The notes under the pieces: model-generated
The model's database searches: none
Told to the model about the DNA's origin: nothing
The model's input: the letters and a program-made list of their open reading frames with translations, nothing else
Position numbers and translations under genes: made by a program
From: Larkinella arboricola
GTDB taxonomy: Bacteria; Bacteroidota; Bacteroidia; Cytophagales; Spirosomataceae
Length of the DNA: 64,000 nucleotides
Direction: 5' to 3'
Assembly (NCBI RefSeq): GCF_003259745.1
Contig: NZ_QLMC01000001.1
Span: 1,612,001 to 1,676,000 of the forward strand
Shown here: positions 9,195-18,779 of the stretch, piece after piece
Position numbering within the stretch: position 1 is the first letter of the stretch
Layout: each line of letters opens with the position of its first letter

Positions 9195-9740
9195 TTATTG
9201 ACGAGCCACCTGAACGTTTAGAAGCAGCTTTACATCATCGCTGACCACTACACCACCGGCTTCGGTGACGGCATCCCACGATAAGCCAAATTCTTTCCGT
9301 TTGATGGTACCGGTCAGTTCGAAACCTGCTTTTGTGTTGCCGTAGAAATCGCCCATCTGTCCGCCGTATTCTGCTTTCAGCGTAACCGGCTTGGTCGTAC
9401 CGCGAATGGTCAGATCTCCTTTGATTTCGTATTCATCATCGCTGATTTTCTTTACATCCGTCGATTGGAATGTCAGTTTCGGGTGGTTGGCTGCGTCGAA
9501 GAAATCTGCCGACTTCAGGTGGCCATCCCGTTGTTCGTTTCCTGTCGTAATGCTGTCGATATCAGCGGAGAAAGAAACCGATGCGTTTGAAAAATCGTCG
9601 CCAGCCGTTTCCACTTGTCCTTCAAACGAGTTGAATTTGCCGGTTACGTTAGACACCATCAGGTGACGTACTTTGAATTGAATTTCGGAGTGAGTAGGGT
9701 CAATCGTCCAAACTTTGGTTTCCTGAGCAGTAGTTGCCAT
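9195..9740 (-). CDS. YceI-family protein
   Basis: 181 residues, near the usual family length. It starts with the classic YceI strand (WTIDPTHSEIQFKVRHLMVSNVTGKF, about 11-36), followed by FEGQ, the central SFSADIDSI and HLKSADFFDAANHPKLTF (about 74-92), and KEFGLSW late in the domain. YceI proteins form a lipocalin-like barrel that binds polyisoprenoid-type lipids. No signal peptide is visible, so this copy looks cytoplasmic, unlike E. coli YceI. It is a single-gene unit with its own terminator. Confidence 0.93.
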   Translation of the reverse strand: MATTAQETKVWTIDPTHSEIQFKVRHLMVSNVTGKFNSFEGQVETAGDDFSNASVSFSADIDSITTGNEQRDGHLKSADFFDAANHPKLTFQSTDVKKISDDEYEIKGDLTIRGTTKPVTLKAEYGGQMGDFYGNTKAGFELTGTIKRKEFGLSWDAVTEAGGVVVSDDVKLLLNVQVARQ

Positions 9741-9924
9741 AATTGTGTTGCTATTTTTGGTTAATAATGTAGTGACATTTAATGTTAGTACATTTAATTT
9801 TTTAAAATCGTTTCAAGATCATAAAAAAAAATGAAAAAAAGGACCAGACCTGAAAAGCCGCTGAGTACCGTTCAAAATTCCAGTCAGGCAGTAAGCCGAA
9901 TCGGGTTTGAAGCTAGTAAAACAA

Positions 9925-9954
9925 AAAACCGCCACCTTCGAAGGTGGCGGTTTT
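9925..9954 (-). terminator. Terminator of atpAG
   Basis: Near-perfect palindrome: AAAACCGCCACC paired with GGTGGCGGTTTT around a TTCGAA centre. It lies about 20 bp past the atpG stop and gives a U-tract on the minus strand. Confidence 0.85.
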
Positions 9955-9974
9955 CAGCAAGTAAAGGAAACGTT

Positions 9975-10862
9975 TTATTTTTGTGCGAGTGCTTCAGCTC
10001 CGCCAACAATTTCGAGAATTTCTTTGGTAATGGCTGCCTGACGCGTCCGGTTGTAAACCAGCTTCAGTTCTTTCAGCAGTTCACCGGCGTTATCAGTAGC
10101 TTTATCCATCGCCGTCATCCGTGCGCCGTGTTCGGATGCATTAGACTCCAGCACGGCTTTGTACAACTGGATTTTCAGCGTTTTCGGAATCAGTTCGGTA
10201 ATGATTTCTTCTTCCGAAGGCTCAAAAATATAATTGACATTGGACGCTTTCGTATCCGAATGGGTTGGCGCAGCAACGATAGGCAGAAACTGCTCTGACC
10301 GGATGATCTGCGTCGCCACATTTTTGAATTCGTTATAAACCACTTCGACCTGATCGTACTGACCGGCCGTAAAAGCGTTCATAACTTCTTCGGCCGCCGA
10401 CCGAACTTTGGCAAAGCTCAGTGACAGAAACGTATCTGTGTAATTGGTATTGACCTTGAAACCCCGGCGCTGGAACGCTTCTGCTCCCTTTTTACCGATT
10501 GCCAGAATTTCAACATTCCCCCGACGGGCCTGGGCCGCATACCGCTGATTAATCAGCGACATGGCTTCCTTAACGACGTTGGTGTTGAATGCACCCGCCA
10601 GCCCGCGATCCGACGTGACGACGATCAGCAGTACCCGTTCGACCGGACGAACCTGATTGTAAGGGCTTTCGGCTGCGAGTTCGGCACCGGCGGAAACGGT
10701 GCTGAGCATCTCATTGAGCTTCTGGGCGTACGGACGCATCTGTATGATGTTGTCCTGTGCCCGGCGTAATTTAGCCGCAGCCACCATTTTCATGGCTTTA
10801 GTGATCTGCTGCGTTGAGATGATAGAAGTTATCCGGCTTCGTACTTCTTTTAATGAGGCCAT
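9975..10862 (-). CDS. atpG: ATP synthase F1 subunit gamma
   Basis: 295 residues. The N-terminal helix MASLKEVRSRITSIISTQQITKAMKMVAAAKL is the hallmark coiled-coil start of the gamma subunit. The middle has VVTSDRGLAGAFNTNV, and the C-terminus has the conserved helix with NASEHGARMTAMDKATDNA and RQAAITKEILEIVGGAEAL. Gamma is the central rotor stalk that turns inside the alpha3beta3 ring and links proton flow to ATP synthesis. It lies 113 bp downstream of atpA and is followed by a strong terminator, so atpA-atpG form a two-gene unit here. Confidence 0.98.
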   Translation of the reverse strand: MASLKEVRSRITSIISTQQITKAMKMVAAAKLRRAQDNIIQMRPYAQKLNEMLSTVSAGAELAAESPYNQVRPVERVLLIVVTSDRGLAGAFNTNVVKEAMSLINQRYAAQARRGNVEILAIGKKGAEAFQRRGFKVNTNYTDTFLSLSFAKVRSAAEEVMNAFTAGQYDQVEVVYNEFKNVATQIIRSEQFLPIVAAPTHSDTKASNVNYIFEPSEEEIITELIPKTLKIQLYKAVLESNASEHGARMTAMDKATDNAGELLKELKLVYNRTRQAAITKEILEIVGGAEALAQK

Positions 10863-10975
10863 GTTTTTGGTTATGGAGAGATGGATTCGGGAAGCGGGGA
10901 AGGAAGGGCCTGATTAGGAACCCTGCATTCCCCATTTCCCAATACCGTACCTCCTGAATGTCCAGATTCTAAACG

Positions 10976-12553
10976 TTATGCGTACCGACCGGCTAATTCC
11001 GTGGCCACTTTTTTCACAACCGCAATGATGTTGTCATCCAGTTTACCAGCCCGAAGCTGATCGAGGGTAGCCTGGTGTTGCGTACTCATTTGCAGTGCGA
11101 ATTCGTTTTCAAATTCTTTTACCTTGTTAACCGGTACCTTATCGAGGAAACCGTTGGTCGATGCCAGGATGATAGCCACCTGCTGTTCCACCTGAACCGG
11201 CGAATACTGCGGCTGCTTCAGAATTTCCTGGTTCCGGCGGCCCCGTTCGATGGTCAGTTTCGTCGAAGCATCCAGATCCGAACCGAACTTGGCGAAGGCT
11301 TCCAGTTCACGGAACTGTGCCTGATCCAGTTTCAGCGTACCGGCCACCTTCTTCATCGACTTGATCTGGGCGTTACCACCCACGCGCGATACCGAGATAC
11401 CTACGTTGATGGCCGGACGGATACCGGAGTTGAAGAGGTTGGTTTCCAGGAAGATCTGGCCGTCGGTAATCGAAATTACGTTCGTCGGAATGTAGGCGGA
11501 TACGTCACCAGCCTGCGTTTCGATGAGCGGCAGAGCCGTCAGCGAACCTCCTCCTTTCACCTTGCCTTGCAGCGAAGGCGGCAGGTCGTTCATTGTGGCC
11601 GCAATTTCGTCGTTGCTGATGATTTTGGCGGCCCGCTCCAGCAGACGGCTGTGCAGGTAGAATACGTCTCCCGGATAGGCTTCGCGGCCCGGCGGACGAC
11701 GCAGCAGCAGCGATACTTCGCGGTAGGCTACGGCTTGTTTCGACAAATCGTCATAAACAACCAGGGCCGGACGACCCGTATCGCGGAAGTATTCACCGAT
11801 GGCGGCTCCCGTAAACGGTGCGTAGAACTGCATCGGCGACGGATCGGCCGCTGGTGCCGCTACGATGACCGTGTAATCCATGGCACCTGCCCGGCGCAGC
11901 GTCGCTTCCACCTGTTTGATGGTTGATGCTTTCTGACCGCAGGCTACGTAGATACAGTAAACGGGCTGGCCTTTATCGTAAAATTCTTTCTGGTTAATGA
12001 TTGTATCGATCGCTACGGCGGTTTTACCCGTCTGGCGGTCGCCAATGATCAACTCGCGCTGACCCCGTCCGATGGGGATCATGGCGTCGATGGATTTAAT
12101 ACCGGTTTGCAGCGGTTCAGTTACCGGCTGGCGGTAGATTACGCCCGGTGCTTTCCGCTCCAGCGGCATCGCGTACGTTTCGCCCGCGATCGGACCTAAA
12201 CCGTCGATCGGCTGGCCCAGCGTGTTCACAACGCGACCCAGGATGCCTTCACCAACGTTGATGTAAGCAATCTGATTCGTGCGTTTTACCGTGTCGCCTT
12301 CTTTTATCTCGCTGTAGTCACCCAGCAATACCGTTCCGACGTTGTCTTCTTCGAGGTTAAGAGCCAGGGCCTGCAAGCCGTTTTCAAACACCAGCAATTC
12401 ACCGGCCTGTACTTTTGACAGTCCGTAAATGCGGGCTACTCCGTCACCGATTTGCAGGACCGTACCGACTTCCTCGAGTTCGGCGGTGGTTCTGGAGTTC
12501 GATAGCTGTTCCCGGAGAATGGCCGAAACCTCGTCGGGTCTAACTGATACCAT
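10976..12553 (-). CDS. atpA: ATP synthase F1 subunit alpha
   Basis: 525 residues, normal length. The Walker A motif GDRQTGKT is at 171-178. The alpha-specific region [43 protein letters not shown] is intact, as is the [14 protein letters not shown] stretch. Alpha carries the non-catalytic nucleotide sites of F1. Upstream lie about 440 bp of noncoding DNA and then a + strand gene, so the usual upstream partner atpH (delta) and the Fo genes are not in this cluster. A candidate TAACTTTG promoter element lies 45 bp upstream. Confidence 0.98.
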   Translation of the reverse strand: MVSVRPDEVSAILREQLSNSRTTAELEEVGTVLQIGDGVARIYGLSKVQAGELLVFENGLQALALNLEEDNVGTVLLGDYSEIKEGDTVKRTNQIAYINVGEGILGRVVNTLGQPIDGLGPIAGETYAMPLERKAPGVIYRQPVTEPLQTGIKSIDAMIPIGRGQRELIIGDRQTGKTAVAIDTIINQKEFYDKGQPVYCIYVACGQKASTIKQVEATLRRAGAMDYTVIVAAPAADPSPMQFYAPFTGAAIGEYFRDTGRPALVVYDDLSKQAVAYREVSLLLRRPPGREAYPGDVFYLHSRLLERAAKIISNDEIAATMNDLPPSLQGKVKGGGSLTALPLIETQAGDVSAYIPTNVISITDGQIFLETNLFNSGIRPAINVGISVSRVGGNAQIKSMKKVAGTLKLDQAQFRELEAFAKFGSDLDASTKLTIERGRRNQEILKQPQYSPVQVEQQVAIILASTNGFLDKVPVNKVKEFENEFALQMSTQHQATLDQLRAGKLDDNIIAVVKKVATELAGRYA

Positions 12554-12994
12554 ATGAGTGGAAGAATCGTTTTATGATGGTTCTAAGAATTTGGGTGCAA
12601 AGTTACGCACTAAATTTCACTAAAACAGACGTTATCACGGAAAATCCTCGCCGGAGTTTAGATTTTTCTAAGAATGGGACGGATTCGTTTTGATTCGGTG
12701 TAATAGACGGCTTTTAACCCGTGAATCATTTGTGAATCAAAAAAATAACGATATTTGCTCACGCTCGGTTGAGATACTAGCAATTGTTTTTTACTTTAGT
12801 GAGTTGTGAGCCATCCGGATCCGGTTACTTTCGCGTCTGATAACGAAACGCCGGATTGAACTGGCCGTCAACCCTTACCCATCACCACTCATCAATTATT
12901 TGTTTTATAAAATCCCGCTATTGCCAAACTTTTGACCCGCAACTTTACGTTTTCAGCATAAGTACTTTTTGAATACAACTTTTGTATCTTACAC
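12554..12994. other. Divergent intergenic region between atpA and the FKBP gene
   Basis: 441 bp with no coding potential that I can support. It contains the atpA promoter candidate at 12598-12605. Nothing resembling atpH or any other ATP synthase gene is present. Confidence 0.6.
12598..12605 (-). promoter_or_regulatory. Candidate -7 promoter element for atpAG
   Basis: Minus-strand TAACTTTGCA is a textbook Bacteroidota TAnnTTTG element, 45 bp upstream of the atpA start codon. A matching TTG -33 box is not evident. Confidence 0.5.
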
Positions 12995-13744
12995 ATGACG
13001 ATTAAACAATGGACGTTAGCCGGTCTTTTTTCGGCTGTACTGGTAACGGGTCAGGCAATGGCTCAAACGAAAAAACCGGCCGCCAAGCCTAAACCCAAAG
13101 CCCCGGCTACCGCTGCCGCAGGAACTTCTGCCCCAATTAAACTCAACAACGCCATCGATTCCGTTAGCTACAGCATTGGTGTGAATGTTGGCCTTGGGTT
13201 AAAACAGCAAAATCTGGGGAATGCCAACCTGAAAGCCCTGACAAAAGCCTTACAGGATGCGCTGCAATCCTCTACTACGCAGATCGAGCCTGAACAGGCC
13301 AACCGCATCATCGGCGAATTTTTCCAGCGCGAACGATCGGTCAAAGCTGAAGCCAATAAGAAAGTAGGGGAGCAGTATCTCGAAGAAAATAAAAAGAAGC
13401 CCGGCATCATGACAACCGCCAGCGGCTTGCAGTACGAAATTGTGAAAGCCGGTACCGGCCCTAAACCCGCAGCTACCGACACTGTTAAGGCACATTATAC
13501 CGGGCGGCTGATCGACGGAACGGTCTTTGACAGTTCGGTTGAACGCGGACAGCCGCTCGAAATTCCGGTTAATCAGGTTATTCAGGGCTGGAGCGAAGCG
13601 CTTCAGTTGATGCCGGTTGGCTCCAAGTGGAAACTGTTTATTCCGTCGACGCTGGCGTATGGTTCGCAGGGAGCCGGTCCGCAGATTGGGCCAAACTCCA
13701 CGCTGGTTTTCGATATTGAATTGCTGGATATTGTGAAGAAGTAA
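12995..13744 (+). CDS. FKBP-type peptidyl-prolyl cis-trans isomerase, exported
   Basis: 249 residues. A signal peptide ends at AMAQ (about 24), followed by a Lys/Pro/Ala-rich linker. Then comes an FKBP_N helical dimerisation domain (about 48-135; SYSIGVNVGLGLKQQ) and the FKBP_C catalytic domain (about 155-249; HYTGRLIDGTVFDSS, QVIQGWSEALQLMPVGSKW, LAYG, FDIELLDI). This layout matches FkpA/Mip-type periplasmic foldases. It is divergent from atpA and alone on its strand until the protease gene about 200 bp on. Confidence 0.95.
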   Translation: MTIKQWTLAGLFSAVLVTGQAMAQTKKPAAKPKPKAPATAAAGTSAPIKLNNAIDSVSYSIGVNVGLGLKQQNLGNANLKALTKALQDALQSSTTQIEPEQANRIIGEFFQRERSVKAEANKKVGEQYLEENKKKPGIMTTASGLQYEIVKAGTGPKPAATDTVKAHYTGRLIDGTVFDSSVERGQPLEIPVNQVIQGWSEALQLMPVGSKWKLFIPSTLAYGSQGAGPQIGPNSTLVFDIELLDIVKK

Positions 13745-13940
13745 TAGCAGAAGGCTGGATGGTTAAAAATTGTTAAATCGGTACATTGGTGAATGGTTTA
13801 AGGGGTAAAAAGGTTAGATTGTTGGTGCTGCTGACGGTTTTTGACCATAAAATCACTTCAGCCGTCGAATTATAAAACCATTTTACCCGCCAGTCGTAAA
13901 GAGTAAGAGTTGGTGCTACATTAATCATAGAAAGGGAAGT

Positions 13941-16019
13941 ATGAGAAAGTACCTCATTACATTAGTACCAGTGCTGATGCTGAGCCTTCAGCCGGGTCCA
14001 CATGCCGGGATGTCGGCCGTACCGCTGTCGCCTTCAAATGCTGATGACTTAAAGCCTTCGGTTTCGCAGGAACACGTCGAACAGTTGGTGGCCCGCCTGC
14101 TGACGACGCACCACTACCGCAAGGTGAAATTAAACGATTCGCTGTCGTCGGTAGTTTTCGAAAACTACCTGAAGGAACTGGATGGCAACAAAGCCTATTT
14201 CCTGGCGTCCGATATCAGTTCGTTTGAAAAATACCGTAATAACATTGACGACCAGCTGATCAACGGTGAGCTCACAGCCGCTTATGATATCTACAATGTT
14301 TTCCGGAAACGGTATCAGGAGCGCAACAAGTTTGTGCAGGAGAATTTCGTAAAGCCGTTTGATTTCACGGTCGACGAAACCTTTAACACCGATCGCGAAA
14401 AAGCCAGCTGGCCCAAAAGCATCGAAGAACAAAACGATCTGTGGCGTAAGCTGCTGAAAAACCAGTCGCTCGAACTGAAACTGACCGGTAAAGCCGATAC
14501 GTCGGTGGTCAACAGCATGAAGTCGCGGTATAAAAACCTCGACCGCTACATGAGCCGGATTAAAGCCGAAGACGTGTTCCAGATTTACCTGAACGCGTTT
14601 GCCGAATCGCTCGATCCGCACACTAACTATATGTCGCCCCGCTCGGCCGACCGTTTCAACCAGGAGATGAGCGCGTCGCTGGAAGGAATCGGGGCTCTGT
14701 TGCAGGAAGATGGCGACTACATCAAGATTTCGGACATTGTTCCCGGTGGCCCGGCTTTCAAAAGCAAGCTGCTGACAAAAGGCGATAAGATTCTGGGCGT
14801 TGCTCAGGGCGAAGGCCATATGGTGAACATTGTCGGCTATCAAGTGGATGATGCCGTTAAGCTGATCAAAGGCCCCAAAGGCACAACCGTCCGGTTGCAA
14901 ATCAAGTCGATGGATGCCGTTGCCGGTGCTCCGCCGAAAGAAATCCGTCTGGTGCGCGAAAAAATCAAACTGGAAGAACAGCGCGCCAAGAAGGAAGTCA
15001 TTGAGATTTCGCAGAACAATAAGAAATTCAAGCTCGGGGTTATTACAATTCCGGTGTTCTATCGCGACTTTGAGGGCGCCCGCAAGCGGGAAGAAGGTTT
15101 CGCCAGCACAACCGGCGATGTTCAACGGTTTCTTAACGAGTTGAAAACCGAGAAAGTGGACGGTGTTGTTGTCGACTTGCGCGACAATGGCGGTGGTTCA
15201 CTGACCGAAGCCATTACGCTGACCGGTCTGTTTATCTCGCGGGGGCCGGTAGTGCAGGTGAAGGAAGCCACGGGTGATATTGAAGTGCAGACGGACCCCG
15301 ATCCGTCGGTGTTGTATGATGGCCCGCTGGCCGTGCTGGTAAACCGCTTTAGTGCCTCGGCTTCGGAGATTTTCGCAGCGGCCATTCAGGATTACAAACG
15401 CGGTATCATCATCGGTAGCCAGACGTACGGTAAAGGCACCGTGCAAACAATGGTCGACCTGAATACCTGGCTGAAAGAGTCGGAAAAAGTGGGTCAGGTA
15501 AAAATGACGATTGCTAAATTCTATCGGATCAACGGTAGCAGCACCCAGCACAAAGGGGTAACGCCGGATATTGAATTACCGTCGGCTTTCAGTGCAGAGG
15601 AGTATGGCGAAAGCTCACAACCCAGCGCCCTGCCCTGGGATCAGATTCCCTCAGCGCGGTTTGACGCTACCCGGAACGTAGACGACAAGCTGATCGCCAA
15701 ACTCCGGGATCGGTACGAACAACGTCTGAAATCGGATACGGAAATGAAGCAATTGATGGCCGACTTTGCGGAACTGAAACGGGCCAAGGAAAAAACCGTG
15801 GTATCGCTTCAGGAGGCCAAACGGAAAAAAGAGCGTGACGAAGCGGAAAAACGCCGGAAGTCGATTACTCAGGCGGCTGGTGAACCCGTAGCAACCAATG
15901 ACTCTTCCGTACCGGCTAAAGATCCGAAAGATCCCAAAGCTCCGAAAAAGGATTTGTATCTGGACGAATGCGGTAAAGTACTGGCTGACTACATTGCCTT
16001 TATCAAAAATCCGCAGTAA
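13941..16019 (+). CDS. Tail-specific (carboxy-terminal processing) protease, S41 family
   Basis: 692 residues, similar in layout to E. coli Prc/Tsp. There is a signal peptide-like N-terminus, an N-terminal helical region with EYLNxPHTNYM-like text (SLDPHTNYMSPRS), a PDZ domain (about 245-320; ISDIVPGGPAFKSKLLTKGDKILGV) and the S41 protease core. In SASASEIF the second Ser, Ser473, and Lys498 in YGKGTVQ keep the 25-residue spacing of the Prc catalytic pair (Ser430/Lys455 in E. coli). A DUF3340-like, Lys/Glu-rich helical C-terminus follows. It is a periplasmic protease that degrades or trims proteins from their C-termini. A strong terminator follows. Confidence 0.95.
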   Translation: MRKYLITLVPVLMLSLQPGPHAGMSAVPLSPSNADDLKPSVSQEHVEQLVARLLTTHHYRKVKLNDSLSSVVFENYLKELDGNKAYFLASDISSFEKYRNNIDDQLINGELTAAYDIYNVFRKRYQERNKFVQENFVKPFDFTVDETFNTDREKASWPKSIEEQNDLWRKLLKNQSLELKLTGKADTSVVNSMKSRYKNLDRYMSRIKAEDVFQIYLNAFAESLDPHTNYMSPRSADRFNQEMSASLEGIGALLQEDGDYIKISDIVPGGPAFKSKLLTKGDKILGVAQGEGHMVNIVGYQVDDAVKLIKGPKGTTVRLQIKSMDAVAGAPPKEIRLVREKIKLEEQRAKKEVIEISQNNKKFKLGVITIPVFYRDFEGARKREEGFASTTGDVQRFLNELKTEKVDGVVVDLRDNGGGSLTEAITLTGLFISRGPVVQVKEATGDIEVQTDPDPSVLYDGPLAVLVNRFSASASEIFAAAIQDYKRGIIIGSQTYGKGTVQTMVDLNTWLKESEKVGQVKMTIAKFYRINGSSTQHKGVTPDIELPSAFSAEEYGESSQPSALPWDQIPSARFDATRNVDDKLIAKLRDRYEQRLKSDTEMKQLMADFAELKRAKEKTVVSLQEAKRKKERDEAEKRRKSITQAAGEPVATNDSSVPAKDPKDPKAPKKDLYLDECGKVLADYIAFIKNPQ

Positions 16020-16042
16020 GAATTTGTTACGAACTAGCATAG

Positions 16043-16078
16043 AAAAAGCCGCCCCGGTCTGATCGGGGCGGCTTTTTT
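16043..16078 (+). terminator. Rho-independent terminator of the S41 protease gene
   Basis: Perfect stem AAAAAGCCGCCCCG/CGGGGCGGCTTTTT with a 7-base loop and T-run, 24 bp after the stop codon. Confidence 0.9.
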
Positions 16079-16135
16079 GTTCTGTAGAAACTTAGTTTGC
16101 GATCAAAGCCGTAAGCTGTTGGTCAGCCATAAAAA

Positions 16136-16173
16136 ACGGGTTCGGCCCCGGAAAACTCCGGGGCCGAACCCGT
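16136..16173 (-). terminator. Terminator of the small TonB-C-like gene
   Basis: Perfect 16-bp stem (ACGGGTTCGGCCCCGG and its complement) with a 6-base loop. An A-run just left of it gives a U-tract on the minus strand. Together with 16043-16078 it insulates the convergent pair. Confidence 0.85.
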
Positions 16174-16200
16174 TCTGGTAGAGGATAGGTTGATAATACG

Positions 16201-16548
16201 TCAAACCAGCCGGAAGCGAACCTTCGCCTGATACTCCTGATTTTCGTTGGCGTTCGGTTCCGTCAGGAACACTTTCTTGCCCATCAATTGCTTGATCAGG
16301 GTTGCGTTCAATGTTTTGTTGTCACCGTCGGAGATGCGCAGGTCAGCTAGCCGTTGCTGGGCATCGACCCGGAATTTAATGACAACAAAATCTTCGTGAT
16401 CGACTTGTTGTAAGATTTCCGGATACAAAGCGTAGGCGGCAATCTGCTGTTCCAGGGTCTGTTTGAGTGTGATCTTCTTGTGATTCGAAGCCCGTAAGGT
16501 AATCGCCAGGGCCAGGCAAAGCGTACTGAAAATCAAGGCCGTTTTCAT
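16201..16548 (-). CDS. Small exported protein, TonB C-terminal-like fold
   Basis: 115 residues. A signal peptide (about 1-20, ending LRAS) is followed by a short acidic/basic domain. The strand pattern VVIKFRVDAQQRLADLRISDGDNKTLNATLIKQLMGKKV resembles the TonB C-terminal/energy-transducer domain found in many small Bacteroidota periplasmic proteins. No TonB transmembrane anchor or Pro-rich spacer is present, so it is not a functional TonB. Role unknown. It is a monocistronic unit between two insulating terminators and an AT-rich upstream region. Confidence 0.65.
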   Translation of the reverse strand: MKTALIFSTLCLALAITLRASNHKKITLKQTLEQQIAAYALYPEILQQVDHEDFVVIKFRVDAQQRLADLRISDGDNKTLNATLIKQLMGKKVFLTEPNANENQEYQAKVRFRLV

Positions 16549-16850
16549 TCGTTTGTTGATACTAGAATTATAGGAATGGTGTGGATATGTCAGATTTGAC
16601 CCTACAAAATTAGGCTGGTCGGGCCGGGGCTTTTAGCGCACAACTACGCTTTTTGAAAAATGCGTAGTTTCCCCGTGTCTTTTGCCACAAGTACGTAAGT
16701 AGATGATTATTCCTTTTTGCTTTACTGAACGGTTGTGGCGCAAAACAAAGGCTCTATTATTGCATTTTTTGCCTTTAGATTATTTGGTTATAGTAGGCGC
16801 GTGCCGATTTTATTTGTACCTTGTGCCCCGATCGCCATATTCCCCAAACC
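16549..16850. other. Divergent intergenic region with an inverted repeat
   Basis: About 300 bp between the small TonB-C-like gene and the aminotransferase-like gene. It has an inverted repeat, AACTACGC at 16642-16649 and GCGTAGTT at 16662-16669, with a T5/A5 core. This could be a regulator site or a hairpin. No convincing gene is seen. Confidence 0.5.
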
Positions 16851-18164
16851 ATGACCAGTCGTCGTACTTTCTTTCGTCAGCTCAGCACAGCCGCTGCTGC
16901 TCCCTTTGTTTTACCGGACTTTATGACCGAAACCAACCGCACGCTGCTGCAACGGCTGGAAACCACGGGCAGTCCGCAGCAAATCGCGCAGGACGAAGAT
17001 TTCTGGTCGTGGATCAAAGCTGAATATACCGTTTCGCCTAACATTCTGAACCTGAACAACGGGGGCGTTAGTCCGCAGCCCAAATCGGTGCAGGATGCGC
17101 ACATCCGGTTCTATCAGTACAGCAACGAAGCGCCCAGCTACTACATGTGGCGTATTCTGGATCAGGGCCGGGAGTCGCTGCGGGCGAAGCTGGCCGATCT
17201 GGCGGGTACCTCGCCGGACGAACTTGCCATCAACCGGAATGCCACGGAAGGACTCAATACCATTATTTTCGGTCTGACGTTAAAACCGGGCGATGAGGTG
17301 GTCCTCTCCAAACAGGATTACCCAAACATGATGAACGCCTGGAAACAGCGCGAGAAACGCGACGGTATTAAACTCGTGTGGCTCGATCTGAAACTGCCTT
17401 CCGAGAACGATGATGATCTGGTGAAACAGTTTACCAGTGCGTTTACCAGCAAAACTAAAGTGGTGCACGTCACCCACGTCATCAACTGGACAGGCCAGAT
17501 CATGCCGGTTCGCAAAATTGCCGATGCCGCCCACAAAAAGGGAATTGAAGTCATCTGCGACGGCGCCCACAGCTTTGCACACCTCGATTACAAAGTGCCC
17601 GATCTGGGCTGCGACTACTGGGCCACCAGCCTGCACAAGTGGCTTTGCGCGCCCTTTGGCAGCGGAATGATGTATATTAAAAAGGACAAGATTAAAAATG
17701 TCTGGGCGCTGCTCTCCAATACCGACCCCGACGGGGCCGACATCCGGAAATTTGAATCGCTCGGAACCCGTTCTTTTGCTGCGGAAATGGCCATTGGTAC
17801 GGCGGTTGATTTTCACCTCGGTATCGGCGCGGCCCGGAAATTTGCGCGATTACATTACCTGAAAAATTACTGGGCTGAGAAGGTCAAAGACGTTCCCGGC
17901 GTCCGGTTATACACGTCCCTGAAACCCGAGTTCGCGGGTGCGCTGGCCGTGGTCGGTATCGACGGGATCAAGGGGCCCGAGCTGGAAAGTCAACTGTTGG
18001 GCACCTACAAGCTGCACACGACTCCGATTTCGCTGGGCGACATCAACGGCGTGCGCGTGACGCCCCACGTATACACAACGCCCAAGGACCTCGACCGGCT
18101 GGTGGTGGCTATCACCGAACTGGCGGGCAAACAGGGACTGGCCGGTAAACAAAAGAAGAGCTGA
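16851..18164 (+). CDS. Tat-exported class V aminotransferase-fold PLP enzyme (isopenicillin-N-epimerase-like)
   Basis: 437 residues from the ATG at 16851. That start gives a twin-arginine leader (MTSRRTFFRQL plus Ala-rich core, about 1-25); the upstream in-frame ATG would only add an unneeded ten residues. The PLP fold has the substrate loop LNNGGVSPQP, NRNATEGLNTIIFGL, the cofactor Asp in CDGAHSFAHLD and the Schiff-base Lys263 in SLHKWLCAPFGSG. Relatives include cysteine desulfurases, kynureninase-like enzymes and isopenicillin-N epimerase. The SLHKW context and size favour the epimerase-like branch. True substrate unknown. A folded cofactor-loaded export via Tat fits a PLP enzyme. Confidence 0.9.
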   Translation: MTSRRTFFRQLSTAAAAPFVLPDFMTETNRTLLQRLETTGSPQQIAQDEDFWSWIKAEYTVSPNILNLNNGGVSPQPKSVQDAHIRFYQYSNEAPSYYMWRILDQGRESLRAKLADLAGTSPDELAINRNATEGLNTIIFGLTLKPGDEVVLSKQDYPNMMNAWKQREKRDGIKLVWLDLKLPSENDDDLVKQFTSAFTSKTKVVHVTHVINWTGQIMPVRKIADAAHKKGIEVICDGAHSFAHLDYKVPDLGCDYWATSLHKWLCAPFGSGMMYIKKDKIKNVWALLSNTDPDGADIRKFESLGTRSFAAEMAIGTAVDFHLGIGAARKFARLHYLKNYWAEKVKDVPGVRLYTSLKPEFAGALAVVGIDGIKGPELESQLLGTYKLHTTPISLGDINGVRVTPHVYTTPKDLDRLVVAITELAGKQGLAGKQKKS

Positions 18165-18218
18165 TCAAGGTATCACGGTTGTTGGGTTTCCTTCGTTATG
18201 GAGGAAAATCCGGACACC

Positions 18219-18593
18219 ATGAAAAGACTTTCCGCACTCATTTTCTTTTGTACCTTATCCTTCCAAACCGTTGCCCAGCTGATTGTCAATCGCGTCGATA
18301 TTAATCAACTGGATATTGAATACTGTCAGTTGATTTGCGAATACCCCGGTTTAGGTGGTAAGGCCAGAATTTATGTCGATTACGGACAGGCGGATTTTCG
18401 GGAGGGCCTGAACAGCGAACTACGTAGCCTCAACGCAGAAGGAGAGCCAACGGAGCGGTTCCTGACGGTGATGCAGGCCGTTAATTTTGTTGGGAAACAG
18501 GGATGGGAGGTTGTTTCCTTTCAGGTGACGCACGCTGGCTCGGGTTCATCCAGCCAGTTCATTTACGTAATGCGGAAAAAACGGCGCGGATGA
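18219..18593 (+). CDS. Small secreted hypothetical protein
   Basis: 124 residues from the ATG at 18219, which directly opens a signal peptide (MKRL, hydrophobic core, VAQ). An in-frame ATG seven codons upstream would add only acidic residues. The mature part has the text LEYCQL-like LDIEYCQLICEYPG, an acidic middle, and a C-terminus resembling DUF4177-type beta strands (NFVGKQGWEVVSFQVT, FIYVMRKK). I do not recognise a function. It lies 55 bp after the aminotransferase gene, so it may share its transcript. Confidence 0.6.
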   Translation: MKRLSALIFFCTLSFQTVAQLIVNRVDINQLDIEYCQLICEYPGLGGKARIYVDYGQADFREGLNSELRSLNAEGEPTERFLTVMQAVNFVGKQGWEVVSFQVTHAGSGSSSQFIYVMRKKRRG

Positions 18594-18646
18594 CATCCGA
18601 TTCAGACGGCTGAGCCAAGTCATCTGTGTCACGGCTTTTCTACCGC

Positions 18647-18687
18647 ATTTCGCTCCGGAACATCGAAAAAATATTCCGGAGCGAAAT
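18647..18687. terminator. Long inverted repeat between convergent genes
   Basis: Perfect 14-bp stem (ATTTCGCTCCGGAA and its complement) around a 13-base A-rich loop. It is placed between the small secreted protein gene and osmC on opposite strands. There is no strong T-run, so it may stop transcription weakly from either side. Confidence 0.5.
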
Positions 18688-18779
18688 CACCGTCGGCGGG
18701 GTTAACAGTCCGGTTGGTGCTTCCTGCAAAGAAAACATCGAGGAGATAAAACCGGCTTTTGCACCAGGAAGGCCGTGAA

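Noticed and set aside
9741-9974. Possible small gene on the + strand near 9831
   Set aside because: The frame runs through the atpG terminator and antisense to atpG; it has no family match.
16703-17023. Open frame upstream of and overlapping the aminotransferase-like gene
   Set aside because: Different frame from the clear PLP enzyme, and its composition is that of an out-of-frame shadow.
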